Assembly: GCF_012489685.1 (NCBI RefSeq)
Contig: NC_080043.1
Location: forward strand, 42,671,127 to 42,735,126
Reading direction: 5' to 3'
Source: Lotus japonicus
Lineage: Eukaryota > Streptophyta > Magnoliopsida > Fabales > Fabaceae
DNA length: 64,000 nt
Position numbers and translations under genes: made by a program. Below are positions 1 through 13,388 of this stretch, piece by piece. A model generated the notes under the pieces. That model was given only the letters and a program-made list of their open reading frames with translations, was not told the DNA's origin and made no database searches. The stretch's first letter is position 1; each line of letters starts with the position of its first letter.

Positions 1-519
1 CTTGTTGAAAGAGAGGATTATTGAGAGAAATTGTTTATTTGGCTAAACACATGTTCTGGTTTTCACTGACTGATTTACAATCAATTAGAGAGAAATCTCA
101 GCTGACAAACTAATCTCTAGACAAATAATATTAATCATTCTAATCTAATCAACAGTATAGATTCTATAATGCTAATATGCTAACAAATCTCTGATAAATT
201 GAAGCCAATTGCAGATACAAGTAACCAAAATAATCACTTCTAGAATGTTGAATTTCACTGCCACTATAAGAGGCCAACAATATATATCCCTTCAAGCAGA
301 AGACTGAGATGGAAGCTAAAATTTGTAACAATTGAAGGATCAAAATTCAAATAGGATGTAATGTTAGCATGAGACAATCAGCATCAGAGTTTAGCAGAGA
401 CATAGGTTGTCTAGCTCACTCCCAACCAAAAAGAAATGCCACTGAAGAGCCTAATCATATCATTCTTTACTCAATTTACACTACAACAGTCTACTTAACA
501 AAGAGATATCTTAAAATTA

Positions 520-3130
<2,611 letters not shown>

Positions 3131-3365
3131 GCTTGGTGAGTCGGAAACTGATGAAATTTCCAAGATACAGAGGACACAGTGAAAGCAGAGAAAGAAACGG
3201 TTAGAGTCACTGTCTTGTCATCAGGTAATAAATGTTATATGTTGAACACTTCGAGAGAATAAAAAACTAAAAAATATTGAAAGCCAACGGAATGACGGAT
3301 CCACCACCACTTGATTTTTTTTCCTTTATTTTATTGAGTTTCCTGTGTTTTATGTGATTATTATT
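3131..3365 (-). promoter_or_regulatory. 5' UTR and proximal promoter of the aspartate aminotransferase gene
   Basis: Sequence directly upstream of the ATG on the minus strand. It is compact: a MITE-like inverted-repeat element begins about 235 bp upstream of the start codon, so the native proximal promoter is short or shared with the element. No clear TATA box was found; the transcription start was not determined. Confidence 0.4.
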
Positions 3366-4047
3366 GAGTTTAATGGGGATGCGTGTAAACCATGTTTACA
3401 CGGACATCCAATAGAAATGCATCTTTTTGCCACATCAGAATAATTTTAAGAATAATTTATTTGATTAAAAATAAAAATCAGGAAAAACAAGAACACGTTT
3501 CACCCTTTTCAGAATCGCAGATTTCACTTCTTCATCTGCAAAATCAATCGTACCCAAATCTAACATTGTGGCTACCGTAATTCCACCATCGGTTCTCTTT
3601 TCTTTGAAGTTTTCATCGTCTCGTCCTCCTTTGTTCATTCAGCCTTCTCTATCTCCAGATGAATATCCTCTCTCCCTCTATTCCATTTTCATTTTCTTCG
3701 TTTTTACTTTAGGGTTGGGTCGGTGGATAATAATCAATTCAATTTTGGGTAATGGATCATCGGTACAAGTGGAGTGGCAAATCTCTCAGACGCTACCAAA
3801 GCTATTGCTTTTGATTAGCAAACACAGTAGGTGAATTTGTGTTGAGGGTTGCCAGTTTTGGATACTGCAGGTCCTGCAACAAGGGAAACGTGCTATGTTT
3901 CTTTTCCCCTATTATTTCTAACTAAATAAAATCATTTTTAAAATTACTTTGATAAACTAATCATTTAATGATGTGGCAAAAAGAAGCATTTCTATTGGAT
4001 GACTGTGTAAACATGGTTTACACTTTCAGTGTATTTCCATTAAACTC
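3366..4047. mobile_element. MITE-like element with long terminal inverted repeats
   Basis: Positions 3383-3437 and 3969-4023 are inverted copies of each other over 55 bp with only a few mismatches. The similarity continues outward, with a gap, to the pair gagtttaatgg (3366) and ccattaaactc (ending 4047). Each arm itself holds a small palindrome: left gtgtaaac-cat-gtttacac. The ~530 bp interior has an open frame (3568-3834) that I do not regard as a gene. Superfamily is uncertain because no clean target duplication was found. Confidence 0.7.
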
Positions 4048-4197
4048 TTATAATTTGACCAAAAATTTACAAGATAATTTCTATGTCTTTAATTATAAGA
4101 TTCTCTTGTTTATTAAAAGAATGTAATGAGGGGTGATTGTGAGTTTTTTTATTTTTGGTTTTTAAAAGAAAATTTAAAAATATAACATGTTTGGTAC

Positions 4198-4996
4198 GGT
4201 GTTATTAGACTCAACCCAAAGATCGACTCGGTCTGGGCACTGGGTCAATGGGTCACTGGTTTGACCACTGCGGCACTGGTTGAACCGTTTGACTCGGTTG
4301 TCTCTAAAAAAAAGTTTAAAAAATTCATAATACTATAACAAAATGTCACAAAATATGATATACATTAAAATAAATGCGACAAGTAATATTGTCACTTTTA
4401 AAACTGTGATTTTAGTAATTTTATATGATGATGATGTTTTATATGTTTTTAATGATTTATGAATAATAATAAGATAATTTTTTTAATATATTTTTAATTG
4501 AGTTTTGTGTTATATTTTAATCAATACTTAGCTTTTGTTACTTTTTCATGGTTAATTTTGTTATTTAACAAGCAATTCATGATTTAATTGCTTATTTTAG
4601 TAATTATTTTTAAAGTAACTTATTTTAGTAATTTAAATCAAGAAAACTCACCACATATTGATTTTATAGTTATAGTATTACTAATTATTACATTTTTTGT
4701 TTTTTTTATATATATATAAAAATTGTATCAATGCCACCAAAACAGTTGGTTAGCCTAGTGGTAAGCTTTCCTATATCCCCCTTCATGTAACGGGTTCGAA
4801 TCCTTCCCAGACAAAGATGGAAAAAAAATCTGGTCTCTAAAAAAAAAATTGGTGACTCGCTAGTTCAACAAAAAACTGGCCGAGTCACCGGTTTTACTGT
4901 TAAACCGGCCGAGCCGAACTAGTTTATAACGGGTCGATTGCTTGACCGATCAGATCCTCGGGACCGGTTCCCGGTTCAACTGGTTAAGTAACAATA
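4198..4996. mobile_element. Non-autonomous DNA element flanked by a 9 bp direct repeat
   Basis: GTTTGGTAC occurs at 4189-4197 and again at 4997-5005, flanking 799 bp whose two ends share the 'ggttcaa/gaccggtt' type of low-diversity sequence common in plant repeats. The terminal inverted similarity is weak (TGTTA near both ends). A 9 bp duplication would fit a Mutator-like element; 8 bp (hAT) cannot be excluded. A tRNA-like promoter lies inside at about 4741-4815. No coding capacity. Confidence 0.45.
4741..4840 (+). repeat. tRNA-derived SINE-like segment (A and B boxes)
   Basis: TTAGCCTAGTGG matches a pol III A box, followed about 45 bp later by a perfect B box GGTTCGAATCC, then A-rich runs (4819-4827 and 4840-4849). 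This is the layout of a plant tRNA-derived SINE head. It does not fold into a full tRNA, so it is not called as a tRNA gene. It sits inside the 4198-4996 element. Confidence 0.5.
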
Positions 4997-5141
4997 GTTT
5001 GGTACAAATGAAATTGAATTGGTTTTTTACTTGATTTTAAAACGGTTTCATCCTAATATTTAAGACCACAAAAAATATTTTGTAATTATGGTTTTTAATT
5101 TTTAGTTTCAAGAACATGTAACTAACCCCGACCACCACCCT

Positions 5142-5265
5142 CCATCGGTAGGACAACCACACCTCTACCCTCCACCATCGTTGTCATAATTATCTACCAC
5201 CACCACAACAATTTACTACCATCGGTAGGACAACCACACCTCTACCCTCCACTATCATTGTCATA
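5142..5265. repeat. Direct repeat, two 47 bp copies
   Basis: Copies at 5142-5188 and 5219-5265 begin ccatcggtaggacaaccac and differ at only about three positions; a 30 bp CCA/ACA-rich spacer separates them. This is local duplication in otherwise featureless intergenic DNA. I see no gene in 5006-6240. Confidence 0.75.
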
Positions 5266-6384
5266 GTACCATAATTATGAATAAGCGCTTAATTAAGCTG
5301 TGTTTTCAAACGGGACCTAAGTCTTGGTCCAACTTGTTTTACCGGCAGGTCGGGCCAATTTTCATAACATTGTTCTCAAGTCTTTACCATGCACCACAAG
5401 GCTCCACCTCCAACCCTAGTACTAAACTTCTGTTACTTTAATAGCATTAGGTATATTGAACTTATACATGGGAAGCCCAAGTATTTGTACCCGTAAAGGC
5501 AGCATTGAAATTAATTTCTTCTATATACCCTTCTGAAGATCATTTTTGTAAAATAAGAACATGACCCATATATTCCCATGAAGACTTTGGTATAAATTTT
5601 CAAAGGGAGATGTTCTCCAAGAAATTTAAACATGAACTTATACGGGCCTAAATCTGTAATAGACGATCCTCCCCATCCATTGACAATGATGGATTTTACT
5701 GCATTTTGTTAATTAACTTGTTGCATGAGTTTTTGCATGAGTTTTTCCGGCGAGAGTTTGTCCAGCTAACTGTTTCGTTGCATCACCTTCTATCTCCAGG
5801 TAAATAATCTCCCAAACTGTTACATCTGAGTCTTGCAGTGTTTCAACTTTCAACCCTGGTACGAGTGACAGGGTTCATGATAGAAGTTGATAGCAAAGGA
5901 ACCTTTTCTTTAAGCATGAAGGAACACAACTAAAGGGGAAGCTAACTAGAATTTATAATTTGGGTGGACAGAAGAAATAGAACACAACTAATGTGGAACC
6001 GAGAGAGGGGATTGGATAGGTTGAGATAAAGAGAGGAACAAGAAAGATTGTGCATTTTTTTTGTTCTTCAGAAAGGTTGTCAATGGCCCGATGCAAAGTA
6101 AAAGCTCTCTTTTTTCTTCCTTTATTAAAAGGATATAAAAGCAAATTTAACATCCCTCTGCCCCTCCAGAACTAAAAGTAGAATTATCAATGACCAGGAA
6201 AGAAAATAAAGACGGGATTTTCCCAAACTTATGTGTTATATATAATTGAGGAAAGGAATAAGAAAAAACAAGGAAAACTTTATGAAATATACTCTGCAAA
6301 CGCCCCAAAGTCACAAAGAATATTACATTGCAATAAATAAAAAAATACCATCTAAGTCAGGAGAAACCTTAGTCACACTTGCCT

Positions 6385-9300
6385 TCAAGAGGAATCCCCA
6401 GTTTCTTCTATGTAAGGAGAAGAATCTGATTCTTCCGCCAAAGATTCTAGCATGTTTATTACTTCAAAGGTATCATCCAGATAATACTTTGCTTTGCTTG
6501 GTTTTTGTCCAACCGTGCAAGCAAATACAGAAGCATTGGGGGAAAGAATATTTCTTGAGATTGCACTCCTAACTATTTCAAACATGTCCTCATCTGATCT
6601 GTCATCACCAACACAAAGCACAAAGTCAGCTGGTTTGCCATTCCCAGCCATTGATGAGAATATCTTTTCAGCAACTAAGCCTTTGCTCACATCCTGCAAA
6701 GCAAATGACATATAATGAATCAGTCCTTTTCCATAAAGATGCAGCATAATTATCTAGCACATCAATTATATAAGTTCATGCCAAAATTATATGATAACCA
6801 CCAAGTTGAAAATTGTAACCACCAAGTTGCTTCAAAACAACTCCTTCAACAGCATATACAAAGTAAGGAAGCTTGTCGAACCCGAATGTAAGAGAAGTTC
6901 TAATGCCATGTTAAGAATGTTAGATATCTCATACGAGGATGAAATAGGTCAGGTTTTTGTATCCAGTGGATGGAAATTTCTCTTGTTATATATATGCTTG
7001 GGGGGTAACCAAATAGACTAAGAACACATTAGTTAACCGTTCTAAGTTCCTCCATATCTTTTTGCTATTTGCTTTTTGGTAACAAAAAGTCTCATCTTAC
7101 CCTAGTTCGACATCATAACATTTCGAACCGCTATTTACACCAATTTTGTACACAAAAGATCATGTTCCAACAATAAATTTGCAAATGAAGCATTAATCAG
7201 TTCTCTGCACCTCACCCAAGCCCTCTGCTTATAAGAAATAATCTTAAAGGTTGATGATTTCTAAACTTCAGAAGCCAACTTAATATTGTATATGGGTCAG
7301 CATACCATCAGAAATAAAACCAGAAAGCAGAAGGGTCAGATAAAATGTAGCAAATGAAAATTGAAAGAAACTAAATTCTCCCACAGTATGACGTATACAA
7401 GAAATTCATACCCAGGAAAGCATTTTTTGAAAGGAGATTTTCATATTTATCAATTGTAAAATTCGCTTCACAGAGAAATCGTTTAGAAGATTATGCATAC
7501 CTGAGGCTTCACTTCAACAATAAACTGGCCACTCTTCACAGCAACAGGCTCATTGGCCAAAACACTTTCTAGATGATCTAACATTTCCTTAGCCTGAGCA
7601 GATCCAAAACCAAGGTCTGCATCCCGGTATTGCCAGACCAAAGCACTTTCCTTCCGTTCAATGCTGGAACCATCGGTTGCCTCTGTATATAGTTTCATTA
7701 CAGGTTGCGCAATCTGCATCCATCCAAATTCAGTGCACTTACCTAAAATTTCCCATTCTTCACTCTCGGACCATCTGAAAAATGCTCAAACCTTTAAAAC
7801 GAATTGCTATGTAAAAGCAGAGAACACAAGACAAAATTTAAGGACAATAGAACAAGAGAGAAAACATTCGACAAATTATATGTTCGCAAAGTGCAAATAT
7901 ACTTCTAGATTTGATTAATAAGCAGATCTATATTCCACACATAGAGGAGGTAGTGAAAAACATTTTCAGCAATAGAGTACCACTTATATGGAACTTCTTC
8001 CCTCAACACAGGTTTAAACTACAGAGTAGGATGAGTTACTAACAGCATTTGCATAACCATATATAATTGGATTTCAAATCACATTATATCATACACTATC
8101 AAATTTGACTTGAAAAGCCATTTGACCCCCATCTTATGGGTTTGTTTAGCAGAAGGAAATTATTCTAATTTGGTGCATCCAGACAAAATGAAATGGCACT
8201 TTCCAACTCTAGCATAAGATCATTGTATGAAGGTGCCTAAAAGATGTTTAATTTTCATACGACACGTGCAAAATGTGATTCTGAACATCAATATTAAGCA
8301 TAAGAAAATAGATGACATGTCAGAGAGAGATCACACCTCAAGAAGTACCCATGTTCTGCAGCAATTCCAAGTTTTTTGCAGGGGATAAACCAGTCGCTTA
8401 AGCTATCCCTTCCCCGTCCACTAACAATGAAAACTACATTTTTGGGGTCTGCACAAAGTGATTCTAAAATAGAGATGACTTCCGTGCTTGGACTCTTATT
8501 AATGGAGTTCTGTGGCATCACAGTACCATCATAGTCCAACAAAATGGCCCTGCTTGTTGCTCTCTTGTAAGCTGAAACCATAGAATCAATTGAGAGCTTT
8601 TTAAAATTAGGGTCAAGTGCCACAACTCTAAATCCAAAACTAAGACCTATTCCCCAACATCTTTTCTTAAGAAGGTCTGTGCAAGCCCTCTCCATGTCTT
8701 GCAAGAAACTACGTGACCAGTATGCCACATCATGAGTGCTTACATATCGGTAATGTTTTTCATGCCGTAACTGTTTTTCTGCATCACCCATTGAGATGGC
8801 CTCATTCATTGCCTCGGAAGTTGCTTCAACATTCCATGGATTGACACGGATAGCCCCACTAAGTGACGGAGAACACCCAATAAATTCTGATATTACCAGC
8901 ATGCTCTTCTTTGCGTCGTAGACATTGGAACTTGATTCAGAACTAGATAATCCCTGTCTACAAGCAATATATTCATAAGGAGTTAGGTTCATCCCATCCC
9001 TTACTGCTGTGACAATAACACACTCAGCAATGCTGTAGTAGGCAACTTTTTCAGCAATTGGAACCGACCTATCAATAAAAACAATAGGTTCATAACCAGG
9101 TCGCCCAAACACTCTGTTGATCCTGCTGCAGCTTTCTTGTATTTCAGTGTGTATCTCCTCTAGGTGTATCCCTCTACCCCTTGGAGGATTAACTATCTGG
9201 ACCAGAACAGCTCTTCCCTGCCATTTGGGGTGTTGTCTGAGCATCTGCTCCATAGCCAAAATCTTCAAATTTATGCCTTTAAAAATGTCCATATCGTCAA

Positions 9301-10327
9301 CACCAAGCAAGATGGTTTTTCCTGCGAATTTATGTCTAAGCTCCCTTACCTTACACTCCTCATCTGCCATTCTCATAACTGATTCAATCCGACCCATGTG
9401 AATCCCGACAGGCATAATCTTAATACTGATAGTCCTTCCATAATATTCCAATCCTAGATAACCCCTCTTTGACTGATACTCCAAACCCAACATACGACTG
9501 CAACAGGAAAGGAAATGGCGAGCATAGTCAAAGGTATGGAATCCAATGATATCAGAGTTCAGTAAAGCTTTCAGTATCTCTTCCCTGACAGGAAGAGTCC
9601 TATATATCTCTGATGAAGGAAAGGGGCTATGTAGGAAAAATCCAATCTTAGCCCGGTTAAAACGCCTTCTAATAAAAGTCGGCAGCACCATCAAGTGATA
9701 ATCATGAATCCAAATATAATCATCTTCTGGATTGATTATTTCAACTACCTTTTGAAAAAAAAGCTTATTTGCCAGAACATAGGCTTCCCACAAAGTACGA
9801 TCAAAACGATGGCTTTTATCTGTAGAAAATGGTAACATGTAATGGAAAAGTGGCCATAACTGCCTCTTACAGAAGCCATCATAGAATTTATCCAACACAT
9901 CAGGGGGTAGAAAAGTAGGGACACATTTGAACTTGTCCAACAAATACTGTGAAACGTCATCCTGTTCAGCTGGATCAATGTCAACACGTAAAGACCCAAC
10001 ATAAAGGATCTCCATATCTTCTGGTAAACCATCCTTAAGCTGTAAAAGCAAGGAATCCTCATTCCAACTGAAACTCCACCCTTTGTTGTCCTCTTTCCGC
10101 TTTGCTTTCAGAGGCAGCTGGTTTGCTACAATGATCATTCGATCAGAAGAAATAGTTGACGGATTATCAGAAGAAACACTAACAGCCTGATCATCATCCA
10201 GCTCTGAGACTATCCCAGGGACACTCATAACCCTCGGCATCCGCCTTCTTTCCTTTGACTCCCGCCCCATGGCCGGGAAATTCCCAGAAGCCAAATCTAA
10301 AAGGTTTGTATACGATCTTGACATCAT
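6385..10327 (-). CDS. TPS7: Class II trehalose-6-phosphate synthase-like protein (TPS7 type), complete
   Basis: Three coding exons with GT-AG junctions: 10327-8337, 7774-7501 and 6693-6385, giving 857 residues ending ...EETGDSS and TGA; family proteins are about 850. Order: conserved N-terminus RSYTNLLDLASGNFP; GT20 synthase domain about 62-545 (HSPFPSSEIYRTLP, RDGMNLTPYEY); HAD phosphatase-like domain about 590-840 with LLDYDGT (Asp598, Asp600), SGRGRDSL and GDDRSDEDMFE (Asp785, Asp786). Synthase-site residues look altered: the G6P-contact Arg of active enzymes is Gln70 (VANQLP), and the Arg of the VDRLDYxKG motif is Asp345 (GVDDMDIFKG). That fits class II proteins, generally regarded as lacking synthase activity and as partners in sugar/SnRK1 signalling (known for the family; role here inferred). 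Starts with tandem ATG ATG. The nearest Arabidopsis relative appears to be TPS7; cytosolic. Confidence 0.93.
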
Positions 10328-11262
10328 CTTGGCGTCCTTCTAAAAATTCACAACCCGACAAAACTCGTTTAATCTGTAAAATTGACAACAAGCAAAACAC
10401 ATCCATGATTAAAGAAACAAACACAACCAAACTCACAATTCACATACTAAAAACAGCCCCCAAGCACAAACACACATTCTCAAACATTAACATATGAGAA
10501 CAACATTCATTAAGTGATAATGAAGCACACTAGTCTATGCTAAATACTTTTCTGGTTGCAAACAATGACCAGTTTACCAAAATAAAGACACATCACACTC
10601 ACACACCCAGCAATTCCGTAAGACATATTCCAACCTTACACACTATGCAAAAGCCCCAAAATTCTTGACCCCCAAAAGGGTTACATCACAATGAGCATCG
10701 GAACAAACACCCTTTACAACAAAACAAAAATCGGAAGAAAAAAAATCATACTCCCGATACAATAAGATCGATTCAAATAAAACTCGATTACCAAAACAAA
10801 TTCAAATAAACAAAAAAAGAAGTTTTTTTTATCAGTTTCCCCTTCTTCAACCCAATACAGAAAAACCGCACATCAAAATCGAGAGAAAACGGTGAATTGA
10901 AACCGAACCTTGTGCGATTGAAGCAATGACAAGAGATTCCTCAGAGGTAACAGTAGCAGTTTGCAACTGAATTAATGTGAAAATTCGCAAAAAAAAGGGG
11001 AATGAAAACTAGGGTTTCGTTATTTACAAGATCTCTTCTCTCTTTTCTTTCTTCTCTCTTCGCTTCTTATCATTCTCCTTCTCCTCTCGCAGAATGAATT
11101 AGCAATTAGGAAACCCTTATTATTGAAATATAAAAACGAGGATTCACGTCGTAAATAATATAATATCTCGCGTAATTATTATTATTAATTTGATTTGATT
11201 TGTTTCAATTATATTGATGAATTGAGGTGAACGGAAAATATTTCCGGAATTTTAAAGATTTA
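10328..11262 (-). promoter_or_regulatory. 5' UTR intron, leader and promoter of the TPS7-like gene
   Basis: On the minus strand, CACAAG|GTTCGG at about 10910 makes a good donor, and a cag acceptor lies near 10377 just ahead of the ATG. This implies a ~530 bp intron in the 5' UTR, as is usual in class II TPS genes. The leader exon (about 10910-11095) contains a GA-rich run on the transcribed strand (11035-11095). An AT-rich TATA-like stretch lies at about 11123-11137. Positions are inferred, not measured. Class II TPS genes are often controlled through leader uORFs; I did not establish one here. Confidence 0.55.
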
Positions 11263-11299
11263 CTAGTAAGTAGCCCGTGCAATGCACGGGTGAGTTTCA

Positions 11300-13388
11300 T
11301 AAGTGTTTTAAATATTTTAGTATATATTCAAATTGAAATTTTGTAGGATAACATTTTAAATTTTATACTAATAAGTTTATTCACATTAAATTAATAAAGA
11401 TAATTTCTATATTAAGTTTTTTGGAAAGTTAATTCATATATGCAAAAAATAAAGAAATATTTATTATAATTACAATTATAAAAAAAAAGATGGACATACG
11501 TGAAATATAGTTAATAAAAAATATACAAATTTGAAGCACTTTGTAACACATTTATGCCGGCAATTATCAAGTTATGAATTGGAAGAAGTACTAGTGTTTT
11601 TTACCCGCACGTTGCATGGGGAATATGTCTATTATATTTGATATGTCAATTAATCCCTTGATTATTAAAAATATATTAAACAACGGATGAAATAGAAGAG
11701 TCTGAAATGCTAAGTAAAGTGGACATAAAGACTTCTCTTCTAAGTTTGATTGAGATCAACAGGAACTCATTTCACATTCTTCGTAAATATGAAGACAATA
11801 GCACAAATCATAAATATAAGGAATTACTAACATATTAATCTTTAAAAAAATGAATGTGATAGTAGCACAAATCAGGATTGTAAAAGATAAATCATAAAAT
11901 ATGACATTATTGTATTTATTCCAGGTCATCCAAGGTTGAGGTACCTACAAAATCAAATAATAACACAACTTGATATCTTTATAATATCATGATAATCAAT
12001 ACTCACTTGGTCATTGTTGTGGTCTTGCTCAGACAATCTAAATAAGGCCACATATCCCCATAGGCCATAGCCCTGACCACCCACAAACTTCATTAGACAC
12101 ATCAACAATATCACTATCATATCATTTCAATGTTAATTTTAAATGAAAAGTTCATTGGTCTAGCTAAAATTAACAGTAAGTTTAAAGAGACACATTTGAC
12201 TAAAATTATCGAAAATCGAGAAACCTCTTCCTCCACTTCCTTCTTCTTCCATCAGATATAAACATATTTTTGCCATATTATGTCTAAAAAAATATCAGCT
12301 ACAAAGCCAACTATCCAACACTTCAAAACTGAGAATTTGTTTCAATTCAAAACAATCTTAAAGAATTCATTCTTGACATTTTTAGACAATTCAATGTCAT
12401 TACAGGAAGCTCCTCATCTTTGCCAAAATCTAAATCTAAAGGTCATTGTGACTCATACTCTTATATCTACATTCCACGTGTCATTCTCAGGTTAATTCTC
12501 ATAAAAAAATACATTTTTTAATTTTAGATTTGATTAGGATTTAGGTTGTTTATTTTTTGATTTGATCTTAATTTATTTTTGATTTATTTTTAGAGTATTA
12601 ATTAATTTTTATGGTATTTTTATTGAATTGTCGGATTTTTAATTAATTCAGGATTTTATGAGTTTCTATTGTGATTTGCTTGATTTTGGTAGTTTTCATC
12701 TATATTTATTTAGTACCTTTTTAAATTTTAGATTTGATTAGGATTTAGGTTGTTTATTTCATGACTGTATCTTAATTTATCTTATTATTTATTTTTAGAG
12801 TATTAATTAAATTTTATGTTATTTTTATTGAATTTTTGAATTTTAATTTAATTAAGAATTTTATGAGTTTTTATTGTGATTTAGTAGTTCTTAATTCAAT
12901 AAAAATACCACAAAATGAGGCAAAAATTAAAAGGCTACACACAAGTGAAAATCCTCTTCTCTTTCATTGAGAATTTGTGATCTCTGGAAAAGTCCTTCCT
13001 CTTTGCTTCAATTACCGTCGAGCAAGAGAGTTGACGTCTCTCCCCCTCCTCCCTACTTCCAATTGTAGAGCCAAATCAAATCATGGTGGTAACCATCAAA
13101 ACCCCAATCTTTATCAGCCCTGACAAACACAAATTAAATCAACTCATAATCAGTTCATACTCCATGAAAATCTTGCTCCTTCAAGTTTTTCGGAATTTTT
13201 TATAAAAAAAAAAGTTTTCGGATTTTTGTTCTTCAATGTCTTGCTCACTTGCCACGCATTGAGGCATCACAAGTTCGTGGTATGTATATTAATAGTACTA
13301 TATGCTTTTAATTACTTCATATATATATAGGCAATTGAAATCTTTTTTCTATTGTGAGCATGTTCGGTTTCCGTAAACCCACTCAAAA
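11300..13388. other. AT-rich Helitron interior without genes
   Basis: No supportable coding region. It contains a weak second Helitron-type 3' end (11590-11625, minus strand) and AT-rich repeat copies at 12515-12930. It ends at CAAAA (13384-13388), the target duplication of the adjacent retrotransposon. The 71-codon frame at 12280-12495 has no recognisable features. Confidence 0.5.
12480..12930 (+). repeat. AT-rich ~205 bp tandem repeat, plus-oriented arm
   Basis: The block starting aattttagatttgattagga at about 12521 recurs at about 12725 in direct orientation. The same block, including its upstream context (cacgtgtcattctca... and gttaattctcat...), is found in the opposite orientation at about 25700-26010. 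The two sets form an inverted pair around the retrotransposon. Confidence 0.75.

Noticed and set aside
3568..3834. 88-codon frame inside the TIR element
   Set aside because: No homology recognised; lies in MITE interior with no codon bias or motif.
4741..4840. Possible tRNA gene
   Set aside because: A and B boxes are present, but the sequence does not make a full cloverleaf with an acceptor stem; it fits a SINE head.
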